A stretch of 64,000 bases of DNA from Eurosta solidaginis (lineage: Eukaryota; Arthropoda; Insecta; Diptera; Tephritidae), in the NCBI RefSeq assembly GCF_040869045.1, contig NC_090319.1:238941832-239005831 (forward strand), read 5' to 3'. Under the pieces are notes generated by a model. It ran no database searches and was not told the origin of the DNA. It saw only the letters and a program-made list of their open reading frames with translations. Positions 23,277 to 33,678 of the stretch are shown one piece after another (positions within the stretch are counted from its first letter, which is position 1; the number at the start of each line of letters is the position of its first letter). The position numbers and the translations under genes are program-made.

Positions 23277-23692
23277 CTGAACTTTATTTCAGAATTCATT
23301 GTAGAGAGAGCTTAAGAACTACGACTTAACAACCATATGGCAAACTTGATATTTCTTAGCACTGAGCTCAGTGCATCCAGCTCCATCGAAAAAAAGAATA
23401 ACTTTCACATTTCAATATCAATTTTTTAAAGATAACGGATAAATTGAATTTGGACTCCCAAATTGCATTTAAGCTCCTTCACTAATATAAAGCTCATAAC
23501 TGGGAGAATCTGGAGCATTTTTGAGTATATATAAACTGAATATTTAACATATTTAGAAATAAAGATTACTCTAATCCATCATGGCAAAAAATCTTAAAAA
23601 AACTGTGTAAAATAAGTTTTCCTTCTCTTGAAAAAATTCAAATGCAGTCAGATAGACACTGTTGCAGTTGGTCGATAGATGGTTTTGCAAAA

Positions 23693-24270
23693 TCTTCGAC
23701 GATATAATATAAAACTCTCGTGTTACGTTGAACTCCTTCGAAACGGCTCCACCGATTTTCATGAAATTTTGTGTGCATATTGAGTAGTCTGAGAATTGAA
23801 CCTTATCTATTTTTCGTACCCTTATATTTTTTTAGACAAAATTGTTTGTTTATATTTTTTTATGAAACAGCATTCAAAACTATATACAATCCTCTGGGGC
23901 TGTGACTGCTACTGGTATTGAAGCTGGGACTCAGACTGCGACTGGGACTGGGACTCGTAATAAGGGATGGATAAGAATAAAAATAACTAAAGAGAAAACG
24001 AAGGAAGGAGAAAGAACCTGGGAAGAGATAGAGCTAGACGAAGGTAGATAGAAAGGGATAGATGGAACGCAGGGGGGAGAAGGATAGCGTGGTAGAACGA
24101 AAATAAGTAATTGAAAATACAGAGAGGACGAAGGAGACTTAGAGAGAGGTGTGAATAAGGGATAAAGAAAGTAGTGAGAGAGGGGGAGGGAGAGTAAAAG
24201 GAAAAAACTTGTTAAAAGTTATGCAGCTAAACCAAAGTTAGGGCAGAACACCGTCTGCAGGGTGTGCTAG
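23693..24270 (+). mobile_element. Non-autonomous Helitron
   Basis: The 3' end carries the hairpin ACACC...GGTGT followed shortly by CTAG and then a T, and the proposed 5' end begins TC after an A, matching Helitron insertion between A and T without target duplication. Near the 5' end is the 'tataatataaaactctcgtg' segment and 'cggctccaccgattttcatg', a pairing I associate with insect Helitrons. Inside are a 6-base tandem repeat and a long purine-rich tract (23960-24210). There is no Rep/helicase gene, so it would need one elsewhere. The 3' end is more certain than the 5' end. Confidence 0.75.
23900..23957 (+). repeat. Minisatellite of ~6-bp GGGACT-type units
   Basis: About nine imperfect copies of a (G/C)GGACTG-like hexamer lie within the Helitron, tightening to exact 'gggactgggactgggact' style at the right. 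It marks the change from AT-rich to purine-rich sequence. Confidence 0.85.
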
Positions 24271-25716
24271 TTATTATTAAAAAATTACTCAATATGTACA
24301 TACCTATGAGGGAAATATTAAATTTTCAAGCCCCTGTATCTTAGTAACCCGTTCTTAGTAAGCTCTGCTTAAATGTTACAACCATTCCACAAAGTTTCAT
24401 ACAATATGGAGATAAAATAAATTTGGGGTGGTAGACTTGGTATACCTTACCCTATATGTAGTATAAAAGAGTTTCAAATTTGGGCAAAAACTAGTAACTA
24501 AACTACTAATTAACTTCTTATTACGAAAAAATTATAATACATCTCTGTTCCAGTATTCCGAAATAAAATGTTGGCAAAATTGGCTAAGCATTTTCTTAAA
24601 ATGTGTACCCAGAAATGTGGAGCATGCATAGCACATCGTCTACGCCGTGATAAAATGATTACTCCAAAGCGAGAGCTTCATATCAGAATCGCTTAAAGTT
24701 TATAAAAAACTGCTAACTCCAATAAAATTATGAAAAGCTGTTTACTCTATAAACTTTCCATAAATAGTGAACGCTGAGTGAAATTTTTATTCAATTGAGT
24801 TATGTCATTCTAAAAAAAATATGTTGGATGGAGCTAGCTGCTTTTACCGGGCAGCGACGATATTAACTTTATTTGTGTAAGGATTAACTAGGATTCCTAG
24901 AGGGAAGATATTTTGTGTTTTCTTCCAGACGTGCATACCGCATACATATGTAGATAAGTTTACATGTGTATGATCTTATCACACTCCTAAGTCTAAAGAG
25001 AGTTTAGTCAAAAACTAGAAGTTTTCAACTGATTACACCATCTGATTACTCAATACAATACTTTCAAACCTGTCTACTCGATTAAATAATGCTTCCAGAA
25101 ATGTCCGATATAAGACCTTGGAAAACTAATAAATCAATTTGGCGTATATGGAGAGAGCACTCAGTTTTTTGCGTTATATGAAAACTCTGTATTTTTGAGT
25201 TGATCGCTATTTAGATCTAGGTGTGCGTTATGTTCAAGTCAACGAAGAGGGTACCATTGTTATTGTTCTGCGGATGTACCAACATAATTTGTTGTATCCG
25301 CAGCGTAGACTATGCTTCCTCTTGTTTTTTATTTTTTTTTTTATTTAAGTGCTACAGAAATGTTTAATAAATAATATAACATCAAGATGATAGTTTCGGA
25401 GTTTAATTTAACGTTTCCCGGTAAAGACAAAATGGCGCCAATTATTCGTGAAATACCAAAAATATAAAATAACATATTTTCTCGCGTATGTGCATGTGGA
25501 TGCAATTGGAAATATATTACTGTAATTCCTTTCTATTGGCACACATTCATAATTTAATGGATTTATTCGAGCATGGCAAAAGCAATACTTTTGCCGGTTA
25601 CGAAAAAAATAGCAACGTTTTAACATTTTTGATTTTCTCCTCGCCAAACTTTAAGGATAAAAACGATACCAGCAAAATAGTTGGTAGCATACCTGCAGCA
25701 AATCACACTAGCTTCG
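24271..25716. other. Non-coding stretch before the LOA insertion
   Basis: AT-rich, no recognised elements or genes. The frames at 25408-25733 have no recognisable domain. Confidence 0.5.
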
Positions 25717-25728
25717 AACTAGATGGTA

Positions 25729-25831
25729 GGTAGGTAGGTTGAACTGGCCGGTCCATGAGGACCTCACATAGACTGATTGAGTCCGTAGTGTTACCAGAAG
25801 TTTGTTTTAACGACCAAACTGAAAAACCCTA
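25729..25831 (-). other. LOA 3' UTR and TACC-repeat tail
   Basis: About 100 bases from the ORF2 stop to the terminus, ending on the minus strand in 'aacctacctacc'. The central 'gactgattgagtccgtagtg' block is conserved in the truncated copies at 16892 and 61863, which define the family's 3' end. A short tandem tail in place of poly(A) is typical of this LINE group. Confidence 0.85.
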
Positions 25832-28453
25832 TCAAAAACCAGGACCTATGTTATAAAATAACTCCGTCCTCTTGGCAAATACTAGAAGCTTCCTAGGACT
25901 TAAGCCACTTGCTGCTTCTAGACCTGACAGCTGTATCACTCCTAATAGCTGGAGTCTTAGCCTGGCAAGTGCAGGGCACGAGCACAGAACGTGCTCGATC
26001 GTTTCCTCCTCCAACCCGCACTTCCTACACCTGCTATCACTGACCAAGCCTAATTTAAAGGCATGTGACGCCAGAAGGCAGTGTCCAGTCAGAATACCCG
26101 TCATGAGTCTACAGTCCTCTCTTTTTAATGATAGAAGCAACTGTGTTAGTCTAAGGTTGTAAGACCTACACATAATCTTCGACACTTTACAGCCCCGCGC
26201 TTGAACCCACGCCTTTTCTGCTTGGTCGATCATGTGCACCTCTCGCCTTCGCTTAATCTCGCCCAATCTAATTGGGACGTCTACGGAGCAAGTTTCAAGG
26301 GATGCGCCCTTTTTAGCTAATTCGTCCGCTTTTTCATTCCCATCTATTCCCATATGCCCTGGGACCCAATATAGATGTATGCTTCTCCCTGTTCCGATTC
26401 TCTCCACAGACTGCTTACACTCTAACACGCATTTAGATGCTGTGCTATGCGAGATTATTGCCTTAATTGCTGCTTGACTGTCAATATAAAAGTTAACACG
26501 GTTGCAGCTTAAGCTATCCTCTTCCAGGGTTTCTAATGCTTTGGTTACGGCTAATATTTCCGCTTGGAAAACGCTACAGTAATCCGGCAGCCTGTAGGAT
26601 CTGCTTAATTCCGGATCAGCGCAGTATACCGCAGACCCTACTCCTTCCACTATTTTGGAACCATCGGTGTACACATGTATCGCCTCGTCCGCCATTTGCG
26701 CACCCTTGCGCCAACCGTCCACCTCTATTGTGGCCTTAAGATCTCCCTCAAAGTGCAGGTAGGGAATCATGTAGTCTGTTCGTCTTGTGACTGAGGACGC
26801 TATACTACTATGGCCATATGGTCGGCGCTCAAGCTGCCCCGAAGCATCGAGCCTGGTTGCGGTCGTTAACGCTTTGTTCTTTGCTACCAGGTCTACAGGT
26901 GGAATGTGCAGAATGGCATACAGCATCGATAGTCTGCATACCCCCTCTAATTTTTTGAGGTATGTTGTTTTTTGTGTGGCTTTCCACCAAACAAGAACTC
27001 CATAGTATAGAATAGGGCTTACAATCGCTGTAAAAACCCAATGAGAAAGAGAGGGCGATAGGCCCCACGTACACCCCAGCATTCTTTTACATGCATAGAG
27101 TGCCGTTGAGGCCTTCTTGACCCTCTCCTCCACGTTGAGCTTCCATGACAGCTTACTGTCTAGGATGATTCCTAGATATTTTGTGCAAGGTTTCTCCTGT
27201 AAGGTCACCGCTCCTAACTTAGGCCTGGTCCAATTTGGGACCTTGTACCTCTTTGTAAACAAGACCATATCCGTCTTCTCCGCATTGACTTTCAGCCCGA
27301 CATTAGATGCCCAGGTATGAATATCCCGAAGCGCCCGATCCATCAAAGAACTAATCGTTGGAAGGCATTTTCCACTTATGACAGTTGCAACGTCATCTGC
27401 GTAAGCCGTAAGTTTTACGGGTCCCTCATCGAATTGCCTGAGCAGTTGGTTGATGACCAGTGTCCACAGCAGAGGTGATAGCACCCCTCCCTGCGGCGTG
27501 CCCCTGTCCACTGATTTCGTGGCCTCGTACAATCCCCATTGTGATGTAATCTTTCTGCAATTTAACATGCAGCCGATCCATCTGATTAAGGCAGGATGTA
27601 CTTTAATGTAATTAAGACAATCCATAATCGCCCATTTTGCAACATTATTGAAAGCCCCGGCAATGTCCAAGAAGACTCCTAGAGCATACTCCTTATATTC
27701 CAGGGATTTCTCTATGCTTATTACCACCCTATGCAATGCGGTGTCTACCGACTTGCCTTTGGTGTACGCATGCTGTGTTGTGGAGAGCAGATTTTCATCC
27801 ACGTTTGACTTTATGTACACATCTATCAGCCTCTCAAAGGTTTTGAGCAGAAATGATGTTAAGCTAATGGGTCTATAGTCTTTGGGATACACGTGACCGA
27901 TCTTCCCCGCCTTTGGTAGAAAAGCTACACGAGCAGTTCTCCAAGAGTGCGGTACATGATTCAGTCTTATGCACCCATCGAATATTATTTTAAGCCATTC
28001 CACGACCGCCCTACTTGAGACTTGTAGCATGGCCGGGAATATACCATCTGGGCCCGGCGATTTAAACTTAGAAAACGTCTTCACTGCCCACTCGATCTTG
28101 GTATCGGTCACCAAGCCCGGCACCACTAGCTCCGTGATCGAAGTGTGAGTGATGTCTGCTGGTTCTTCTAAACCGTCTCCCGATGGGAAATGTGTATCGA
28201 GAAGCACCTCAAGGGATTCCTCACCATCACGTGACCATTCCCCGTTCTCTTTCTTTATTAGTCCCTGGACTATGTTTCCCTTTACTAGGACATTTTTCAA
28301 CCGTGCTGTTTCTCTGGAGCACTCTATGTCCGTACAGAAACTTTTCCATGAGTTTCTCTTCGCCCTGGTAATTTCACGCTTGTAGATCCTCAGTAGATCC
28401 CTGTACTCGTCCCGACACGCTTCGCTTTCCGCGGTCTTTGCGAGTTTAAACAT
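25832..28453 (-). CDS. LOA-like ORF2, reverse transcriptase and RNase H part
   Basis: 873 codons counted from an internal ATG at 28453; the true ORF2 frame is entered from the endonuclease part upstream. Reverse transcriptase motifs: SPGPDGIFPA (residues 132-141), LPKAGK (179-184), FLDIAGAF with catalytic D263, GTPQGGVLSPLLW (318-330), AYADD with catalytic aspartates at 353-354, and YLGIILDSKLSW (426-437). RNase H follows: YTDGS (D596), FQAE (E632), YIDSQ (D658), PGHMGIDGNEKADELA (D710). A cysteine/histidine motif CRKC...H...CSC lies at 809-826. The protein copies element RNA at a nicked chromosomal target and removes RNA from the hybrid. All catalytic residues that I checked are present. It is separated from the endonuclease by a one-base frameshift near 28500-28515. 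Confidence 0.95.
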   Translation of the reverse strand: MFKLAKTAESEACRDEYRDLLRIYKREITRAKRNSWKSFCTDIECSRETARLKNVLVKGNIVQGLIKKENGEWSRDGEESLEVLLDTHFPSGDGLEEPADITHTSITELVVPGLVTDTKIEWAVKTFSKFKSPGPDGIFPAMLQVSSRAVVEWLKIIFDGCIRLNHVPHSWRTARVAFLPKAGKIGHVYPKDYRPISLTSFLLKTFERLIDVYIKSNVDENLLSTTQHAYTKGKSVDTALHRVVISIEKSLEYKEYALGVFLDIAGAFNNVAKWAIMDCLNYIKVHPALIRWIGCMLNCRKITSQWGLYEATKSVDRGTPQGGVLSPLLWTLVINQLLRQFDEGPVKLTAYADDVATVISGKCLPTISSLMDRALRDIHTWASNVGLKVNAEKTDMVLFTKRYKVPNWTRPKLGAVTLQEKPCTKYLGIILDSKLSWKLNVEERVKKASTALYACKRMLGCTWGLSPSLSHWVFTAIVSPILYYGVLVWWKATQKTTYLKKLEGVCRLSMLYAILHIPPVDLVAKNKALTTATRLDASGQLERRPYGHSSIASSVTRRTDYMIPYLHFEGDLKATIEVDGWRKGAQMADEAIHVYTDGSKIVEGVGSAVYCADPELSRSYRLPDYCSVFQAEILAVTKALETLEEDSLSCNRVNFYIDSQAAIKAIISHSTASKCVLECKQSVERIGTGRSIHLYWVPGHMGIDGNEKADELAKKGASLETCSVDVPIRLGEIKRRREVHMIDQAEKAWVQARGCKVSKIMCRSYNLRLTQLLLSLKREDCRLMTGILTGHCLLASHAFKLGLVSDSRCRKCGLEEETIEHVLCSCPALARLRLQLLGVIQLSGLEAASGLSPRKLLVFAKRTELFYNIGPGF

Positions 28454-28484
28454 TTCTTTTACCTGTCTTCTTAGAAGACTCAGC

Positions 28485-29351
28485 TCATTGCTCCACCACC
28501 AATCTTCTTAGAGGGCAAGCTTTGTTATACGCAGTCATAAGCGTCCTTGTTAGGAATTCATTCGACTCCTCCAGTTCCTCTACATTAGCAACCTCTTTGG
28601 GTTGTCCCAGTTTCGTTTCTACATGTTTCTGGAATTTAGTCCAATTCGTTGCCCTAGGGTTTCTAAAGGTTCCTCCCTTCTCTACCCTCTTTAGTGGGAT
28701 GCTGAAGCTTATATACTCATGGTCGGAGAAGGATGGTCTATCGAGAACCATCCAATCATACCTTGATATATCACGCTCGGAGCTCAGTGTAATATCCAGA
28801 ACATTGCTGGATGTTGGACCAATGTATGTAGGAACATTTCCCCTGTTGGCTATCTGCAAATTGGTTTGCAGGATGTAACAAAATAGAGATTCGCCTCTCT
28901 CGTTCGTATCTGCTCCTCCCCACGCATTGTGGTGCGCATTTGCATCTGCGCCTATGACCAACCGCCCTTTGCGCCCTTCCTCCTGTACTAGCCTTTTGCA
29001 CTCCATCGGTGGAACCTCCGCAGCATGGGCCATGTAGCAGGACGCCAGGATAAATGCCTGCTTATTCTTTTGCTCAACGGCCACCGCTACGAGATCCTCG
29101 GTGGTGTAATTAGGCAGCATATATGAATGCAGCTGTTTCCTTACCATTACTACAGCTCGCACCCGTCCTTCCGTTTGTGCGTAGTAAACGCCAAACCCGC
29201 GCGCGCTAAGTCCAGAAACCTTTCCTCCCGATGAGAGCCACGGCTCCCGGATCAGCGCCACGTCAAACGAACCCTCCTCAAGGGTTAGGAGGAGTTGGCT
29301 CGACGCCACTTTACTGTGTTGGAGGTTTATCTGTAGGACTCGCAGCACCAT
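28485..29351 (-). CDS. LOA-like ORF2, endonuclease part (frameshifted from RT)
   Basis: 288 codons from ATG 29351 (MVLRVLQINLQHSKVAS), an APE-type endonuclease that nicks target DNA. Visible signature residues: N9 in LQINLQ, E36 in IREPW, D136 and N138 in GADANAHHNAWGG, D186 in VLDITL, and S209-D210-H211 in FSDHEYI. The reading frame ends at 28485 only because of a +1 shift just before it: after 'aagaaga' the neighbouring frame reads tryptophan codons and continues without a stop into the reverse transcriptase, the expected order. Its start overlaps the end of ORF1 by 41 bases in a different frame, so translation probably relies on reinitiation or a similar mechanism. Confidence 0.93.
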   Translation of the reverse strand: MVLRVLQINLQHSKVASSQLLLTLEEGSFDVALIREPWLSSGGKVSGLSARGFGVYYAQTEGRVRAVVMVRKQLHSYMLPNYTTEDLVAVAVEQKNKQAFILASCYMAHAAEVPPMECKRLVQEEGRKGRLVIGADANAHHNAWGGADTNERGESLFCYILQTNLQIANRGNVPTYIGPTSSNVLDITLSSERDISRYDWMVLDRPSFSDHEYISFSIPLKRVEKGGTFRNPRATNWTKFQKHVETKLGQPKEVANVEELEESNEFLTRTLMTAYNKACPLRRLVVEQ

Positions 29352-30915
29352 TGGGCTGTTTGTCCCCCTCCAGCACCTTCGTCTTGACGTCGTCGTCCTC
29401 CTCTTGCCCTTTTGGTTTAGAGTATTCGAGGCCCCCTTCAGCCCCTCGTGAATGTTGTGCCGTGTGTTTCTCTGTGCGAGTCACAGCACCATTTAGCGGT
29501 TGGTCCTCTTCTAGCACGTTCGTGGTGACGTCGGGGACCTCCACCTGTCTTTTTTTCCTTAGGCTTCTGAGGTCCTTTTCGACTTCGCCCACTTCCAGCG
29601 TGTTAGGATTTTTATCCTCGGGACTTCTTTTCCTGAGTCGTATGTAAATTTTGCCAGTGCCAAAGGACATTTTTCCAAGCTGCGTGTACAAAATATCCTC
29701 CGCCTGCTTGTTTATTTGGAAGATGTAGAACTGACCATCCTCGGTAGGCCGAGATACAGTAAGTACCTTCCAATCCTGTGTCGGTATGTTCGGATTCTGA
29801 TTCTGCAGAAGTCGCAGTGTATCCTCCGACTTCATCACGCATGGTATCCATACCTTAACTTTTGGTACCGTGGGGATTTGCGCTTTATCCACCACCTCAA
29901 ACCCCGCGTTCGTGCCTTGCCTTTGGAGGTTTGGAACGACTTCCTCCAGCCACCGCAAGCTCGCGATGTTGTCGCACGCTATCATCTTCACACCATTATA
30001 CCATCCCCCCGAATCAAAGGTTGGAAGGGGCTTACTTGGTTGTTCCCGCATCATCTTAAGCATTAAGCTAATAAGCTCCCTTTCCACAGATCTCCACCTT
30101 TCAGTAGTCATTTGTCCGAACGGACTGCTACGATCAACCAGCGCCACAGTCAGTGACTGCTTTGCCACATCACTCATCTTCTCGGGAAAAGCAGGAGTCT
30201 TAGTGTTATCTCCCTTTGGAACCTCCGAGAACACCGGACTCTTCGCGTTAACTCCCTTTAGCGCCTCCGAGAAAGCCGGAGTCTTAGCGTTATCTCCCTT
30301 TGGCTTATCTCCTACTTCCGTAGTTGGAACTTCCCTCTGACTGGCAGCTTTCGAGGTAGTTGCTACCTCGCTATTGGAACCTATCTGTCTTACAGCTTTG
30401 GGCCTACTTGTCTTGTCTATGCGACTGCCCTGCCTCGCGGCTCTAGGACTGGGTCCTTTCTGCCTCTTGAAAGCAGGCTTGTCGCCTTCTGCCGAACGTT
30501 GCCTCTTCATTCTGCCATTCGACGCTTCTTCCTCCTCGTACTGGTTGCAGAACCGAGGGTTTCTCGCAGCAAACCTTTTGAACTGCCTTCGACCTACTTC
30601 TACCGCTTCATGGGCCCATTCCAAGCGCTCGATCTCCACTTCTGTTGGGTCGACCACTGCTCCCAAGCGTTGTACAATTCTTAGTGCTGCACGGTACTGC
30701 GATAGAGCTCTTTTACTTCCTCTGCTCCGTACCCTTCTCCACTCTTCTACTCCGTTTTCATTTGTGTGCTTCTCCAACACGGAGTTCATTGAATCAGCAC
30801 TACTCTCGCTCCCCGAGTCCGACGCATCGCTTAATTCGTATTTGTCGTCCTTGGATTGCGACTCAGTCCTCCTCTTTACATCCTCCTTATTACATTCAGG
30901 TAATGAGTTGTTCAT
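29311..30915 (-). CDS. LOA-like ORF1 protein with DUF4780-type C-terminal region
   Basis: 534 codons from ATG 30915 (MNNSLPECNKEDVKRR). The open frame extends 69 codons further upstream but with no ATG, so 30915 is chosen. The N-terminal half is charged and low in complexity, with three imperfect 14-residue repeats of the KGDNxKTPAFSE type (about 206-246). Residues about 255-430 resemble the DUF4780 region of LOA/Bilbo-type ORF1 proteins (for example VKVWIPCVMKSEDTLRLLQN and DWKVLTVSRP). A second pair of imperfect repeats lies near the C-terminus (LEEDQPLNGA and LEGDKQPNGA). I see no CCHC zinc knuckle. ORF1 proteins bind element RNA and form the ribonucleoprotein. It is intact. Confidence 0.88.
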   Translation of the reverse strand: MNNSLPECNKEDVKRRTESQSKDDKYELSDASDSGSESSADSMNSVLEKHTNENGVEEWRRVRSRGSKRALSQYRAALRIVQRLGAVVDPTEVEIERLEWAHEAVEVGRRQFKRFAARNPRFCNQYEEEEASNGRMKRQRSAEGDKPAFKRQKGPSPRAARQGSRIDKTSRPKAVRQIGSNSEVATTSKAASQREVPTTEVGDKPKGDNAKTPAFSEALKGVNAKSPVFSEVPKGDNTKTPAFPEKMSDVAKQSLTVALVDRSSPFGQMTTERWRSVERELISLMLKMMREQPSKPLPTFDSGGWYNGVKMIACDNIASLRWLEEVVPNLQRQGTNAGFEVVDKAQIPTVPKVKVWIPCVMKSEDTLRLLQNQNPNIPTQDWKVLTVSRPTEDGQFYIFQINKQAEDILYTQLGKMSFGTGKIYIRLRKRSPEDKNPNTLEVGEVEKDLRSLRKKRQVEVPDVTTNVLEEDQPLNGAVTRTEKHTAQHSRGAEGGLEYSKPKGQEEDDDVKTKVLEGDKQPNGAASPTDKPPTQ

Positions 30916-31120
30916 CTTGGTCGTACGACCACCTGCCCGACAAGGCGGGCTCAGCGGTACAGTATTATATACGGGGAAAGAACCGTCCGCCACAGCAGTG
31001 CCCCTTACTGCGGTAAGGCCATAAATACTTCCCGAGATGGCCCGGTATCGGGAAGGCTCCGTTCGAATACAGCCGAATTTATCCCCTGGCTGCAAATCGT
31101 CCAATAGGCACGGTCCGCAC
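30916..31120 (-). promoter_or_regulatory. LOA 5' UTR, presumed internal promoter
   Basis: About 205 bases from the insertion boundary to the ORF1 ATG. Non-LTR elements of this kind carry their promoter inside the 5' UTR. I see no specific motif that proves it; the assignment follows from position and from the TSD just outside. Confidence 0.55.
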
Positions 31121-31132
31121 AACTAGATGGTA

Positions 31133-32288
31133 TTAGTTCTAATTATGTCCCATGCTTTCAACGTTCTTAACTTTTTCAGTTATAGGTGGTTCTGATATGG
31201 TCGATGCCTTATAGGTGGTTCCGAGATGGTCGATGTCTTTGACTGATTAATTTAAATATATTCAGGTCAGACTTGAGAGCTGATGGTACAAGTGTGACTC
31301 TCAAGTGTTCATTCGATTAGAACCTGTTGTTCGAAAATGTCGCCTTGCATGATTGTCTCCCATATTCCCTAAACCCTGACCCTGCATATTGCCACTCCAA
31401 CCGCACATACATACTTAATAAACATTTCTAAACCAAGAAAAGGCAAAAAATTGTGTTTCCACATGAGTATACGACATGGGCATTTTTGTTTGTTTTTTTT
31501 TTTGCAGTGTAATCGTGTGGGCCAGAATCGAATTGGGGCCAAGCTCGGGCTCAGGATCCCAAAAATCTATAAAAAATGTGATTTGGAATTCAAAAAATTT
31601 TTGGTTTTTATTTTACAATAAAAAACTAAAAAAACAAGCCAAATACTAATTTTGGAACTCGCCTTTTTATGTTGGGATCTATGTTAATTTTAGAACAACG
31701 TTTCAGATTTTTTACCACTAACAGTTATTTTGTAATGAAGTAAAAATTCGGTCATATATTTAAACTGTACCGCAGACCAGTAGATTGAAATAAATTCATT
31801 ATTTTAGTGAATGTGTTTGTTCGAAAAAATACTCTTTTGCAACATATTCGAGTTTAGCATCTCAAAATCTGGAAAAGGTTTAATTTTTCAGATAAAGAAA
31901 TATTTGGTTTTTCTTTTCTAATAAAAAACGGTAAAAACAAAATATTTCTTTTCAAAAACGTTTTCCAATATTTAAGTAAATTTGACATTTTTACCAATAT
32001 CCAAATTTATCATATCGGTCAAAAATTGGCGTTGCAATGATTTTATTCATAGCCTTATTTTTTACAGCGAAATTTTATTTTGAGCCACCCCTTTGCAATT
32101 TATAACATAGTTCGCCACACAGGGTAGAGTCCACTCGTAAACTCTCACTAATTTCGATAACATTTGTCAGAAATTAGAATTACAAAATCTGGCGAAAATT
32201 CAAAAATTCTCTCCTAAGCTAACTACTCACGTCTCAAGAAAAAAGGACATACATATACCTATTTCTTACAAAGACCCACGTTGGCAAT
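31133..32288. other. Non-coding stretch downstream of LOA insertion site
   Basis: No gene. A short tandem duplication (31180-31238) lies close to the insertion. The rest is AT-rich. Confidence 0.5.
31180..31238 (+). repeat. Tandem duplication of a 29-bp unit
   Basis: Two copies of 'ttataggtggttcygakatg' plus 'gtcgatg' differ at three positions. Confidence 0.9.
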
Positions 32289-32489
32289 ATTAGGGCCCAT
32301 ATCGTGTTATGCGCTCACGTATCGAAAACCAATTTCACTGAAACGATATATATGAATCAAAGTATTTTTAAATATGATAATACATAATGAATCTACTAGT
32401 AGTCACTATTTCACGTATTACATCAATCACCATTTCAGTGCTATTGCGATTGAAGAATATTTAATTCCTTCACGGATCGTATGACACAA
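32289..32489. mobile_element. Small MITE (ATATCGTG...GATCGTATGACA ends), copy 3
   Basis: The left end 'catatcgtgttatgcgctca' is mirrored on the right by 'cacggatcgtatgacacaat'. The interior is AT-rich and non-coding. It is related to the pieces at 10027 and 23165. Confidence 0.65.
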
Positions 32490-33400
32490 TCAGTGTTGCC
32501 AGAATTTAAAAAAAATGCTTTTCAATAGTTCTGGAGTTCCTGAAAAGCAGAAAATTAAAATAAAATTGGTATTCTGAGTAGACTTTCAATAGTTCTGAAG
32601 TTACTGAAAAGGATAAAAATAATCTGAAAAATGTTATAATTGGGCGTCATTTTGCAGAGGTCTCCCTCATTTTTAGGAGCTCCAGAACTTTTGAAAAGCT
32701 ACTCAGAACACCATATTTTTGCATTTTGAAAATTTTTCTTAGTTTTGGACTTTTATCCCATTCCTGTAGATGCCGAGTCGATGTAGAGTCCACCCACAAG
32801 GCAGCAAACAGTATTGTATAGCTCTTTTTTCTATTAGGAACTAAGAAAACCAATTAAACGTTTCTGAAATCAAAAATTTAAACTTCGCTCGGAAGTTGGA
32901 AGCAGATGAAACCGCCTATTGAATCGAATGGCAAGCACAGCGAACTAAATCCCTAATAGGTTGATATTGTTTAATAAAGTTACTAATGCTCGATTTCTAC
33001 CTACACAAACGCTATCATTATCTGTTATTTAGTACCTCAAATTTTAACATCCAGCCCAAGTTCATTCGATGTTCTTAAAATTTAATCTTCACCAAATTGT
33101 TTATCTAGATTTTCTAAAATTTTGAAAAAAATAGCTAAAAAGAGCTCAAAAATTTCTGAAAAAAGCTGAAAAAAAACTTTAAGCTAAAATGGCAACAGAT
33201 TTTAAGGAGCTGAAAATCGTTTTCGCAAATTTCAGTACAAAATTGTGGAATTTTGTAATCCATTTCTGAGTAACTTCCTGAATCTTGAAACTTAGGAACT
33301 TGCATTTCAGAATCCGACGCCAATTTAACATGAGGGAAAAAAGGATTCCAAGTACGAATTTGAGCTCAGAGACATAACACTAATTTGTTTGATAGTTGTT
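32490..33400. other. Non-coding stretch with internal inverted repeat
   Basis: 'cagtgttgccagaattt' at 32491 resembles a hAT-type terminus. 'tattctgagtagactttcaa' (32570) and 'gaaaagctactcagaacacc' (32692) form an imperfect hairpin. An element is likely, but its right end is not defined. No genes. Confidence 0.45.
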
Positions 33401-33678
33401 GTTTTAATCAGCGTGCTTTGCACACAGAGTATATTAACTTTGGTAACATAACGGTTGATCGTAACGGCATAAACGAATCGAGATAAATATAGACTTCCAT
33501 ATACCAAAATGCTCAGAAAGGAATTGATTTAGCTATGTCCGTCCGTCCGTCTGTATATGCACATGATAATTCGAGTAAGTATTGAGATATCTTATAGAAA
33601 TTTGGTACAAGGGTTCCTTGGCACTCATCTTCCAACACTATTTAAAATGAGCGAAATCGTGACGAATAAAATAAGCTA

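Larger units (their letters stand above)
25729..31120 (-). mobile_element. Essentially full-length LOA-clade LINE with TSD
   Basis: A 5392-bp non-LTR retrotransposon on the minus strand: 5' UTR (30916-31120), ORF1 (29311-30915), ORF2 made of endonuclease, reverse transcriptase and RNase H (25832-29351), 3' UTR ending in a short TACC tandem tail. It is flanked by the direct repeat AACTAGATGGTA (25717-25728 and 31121-31132; the last two bases may be coincident with the tail). A GC-richer, codon-like composition sets it apart from surrounding AT-rich DNA. APE endonuclease, RT and RNase H in one ORF, together with an ORF1 of this type, point to the LOA/Bilbo group. One frameshift in ORF2 is the only obvious lesion, so it is a young insertion. 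Confidence 0.95.

Noticed and set aside
29862..31024. Long plus-strand frames opposite the LOA ORFs (for example 216 codons at 30374)
   Set aside because: They are mirror frames of strong minus-strand coding sequence with recognised domains.
30916..31122. ORF1 of the LOA-like element starting at 31122
   Set aside because: The upstream codon is TTG and lies outside the element boundary at 31120; the first ATG is at 30915.
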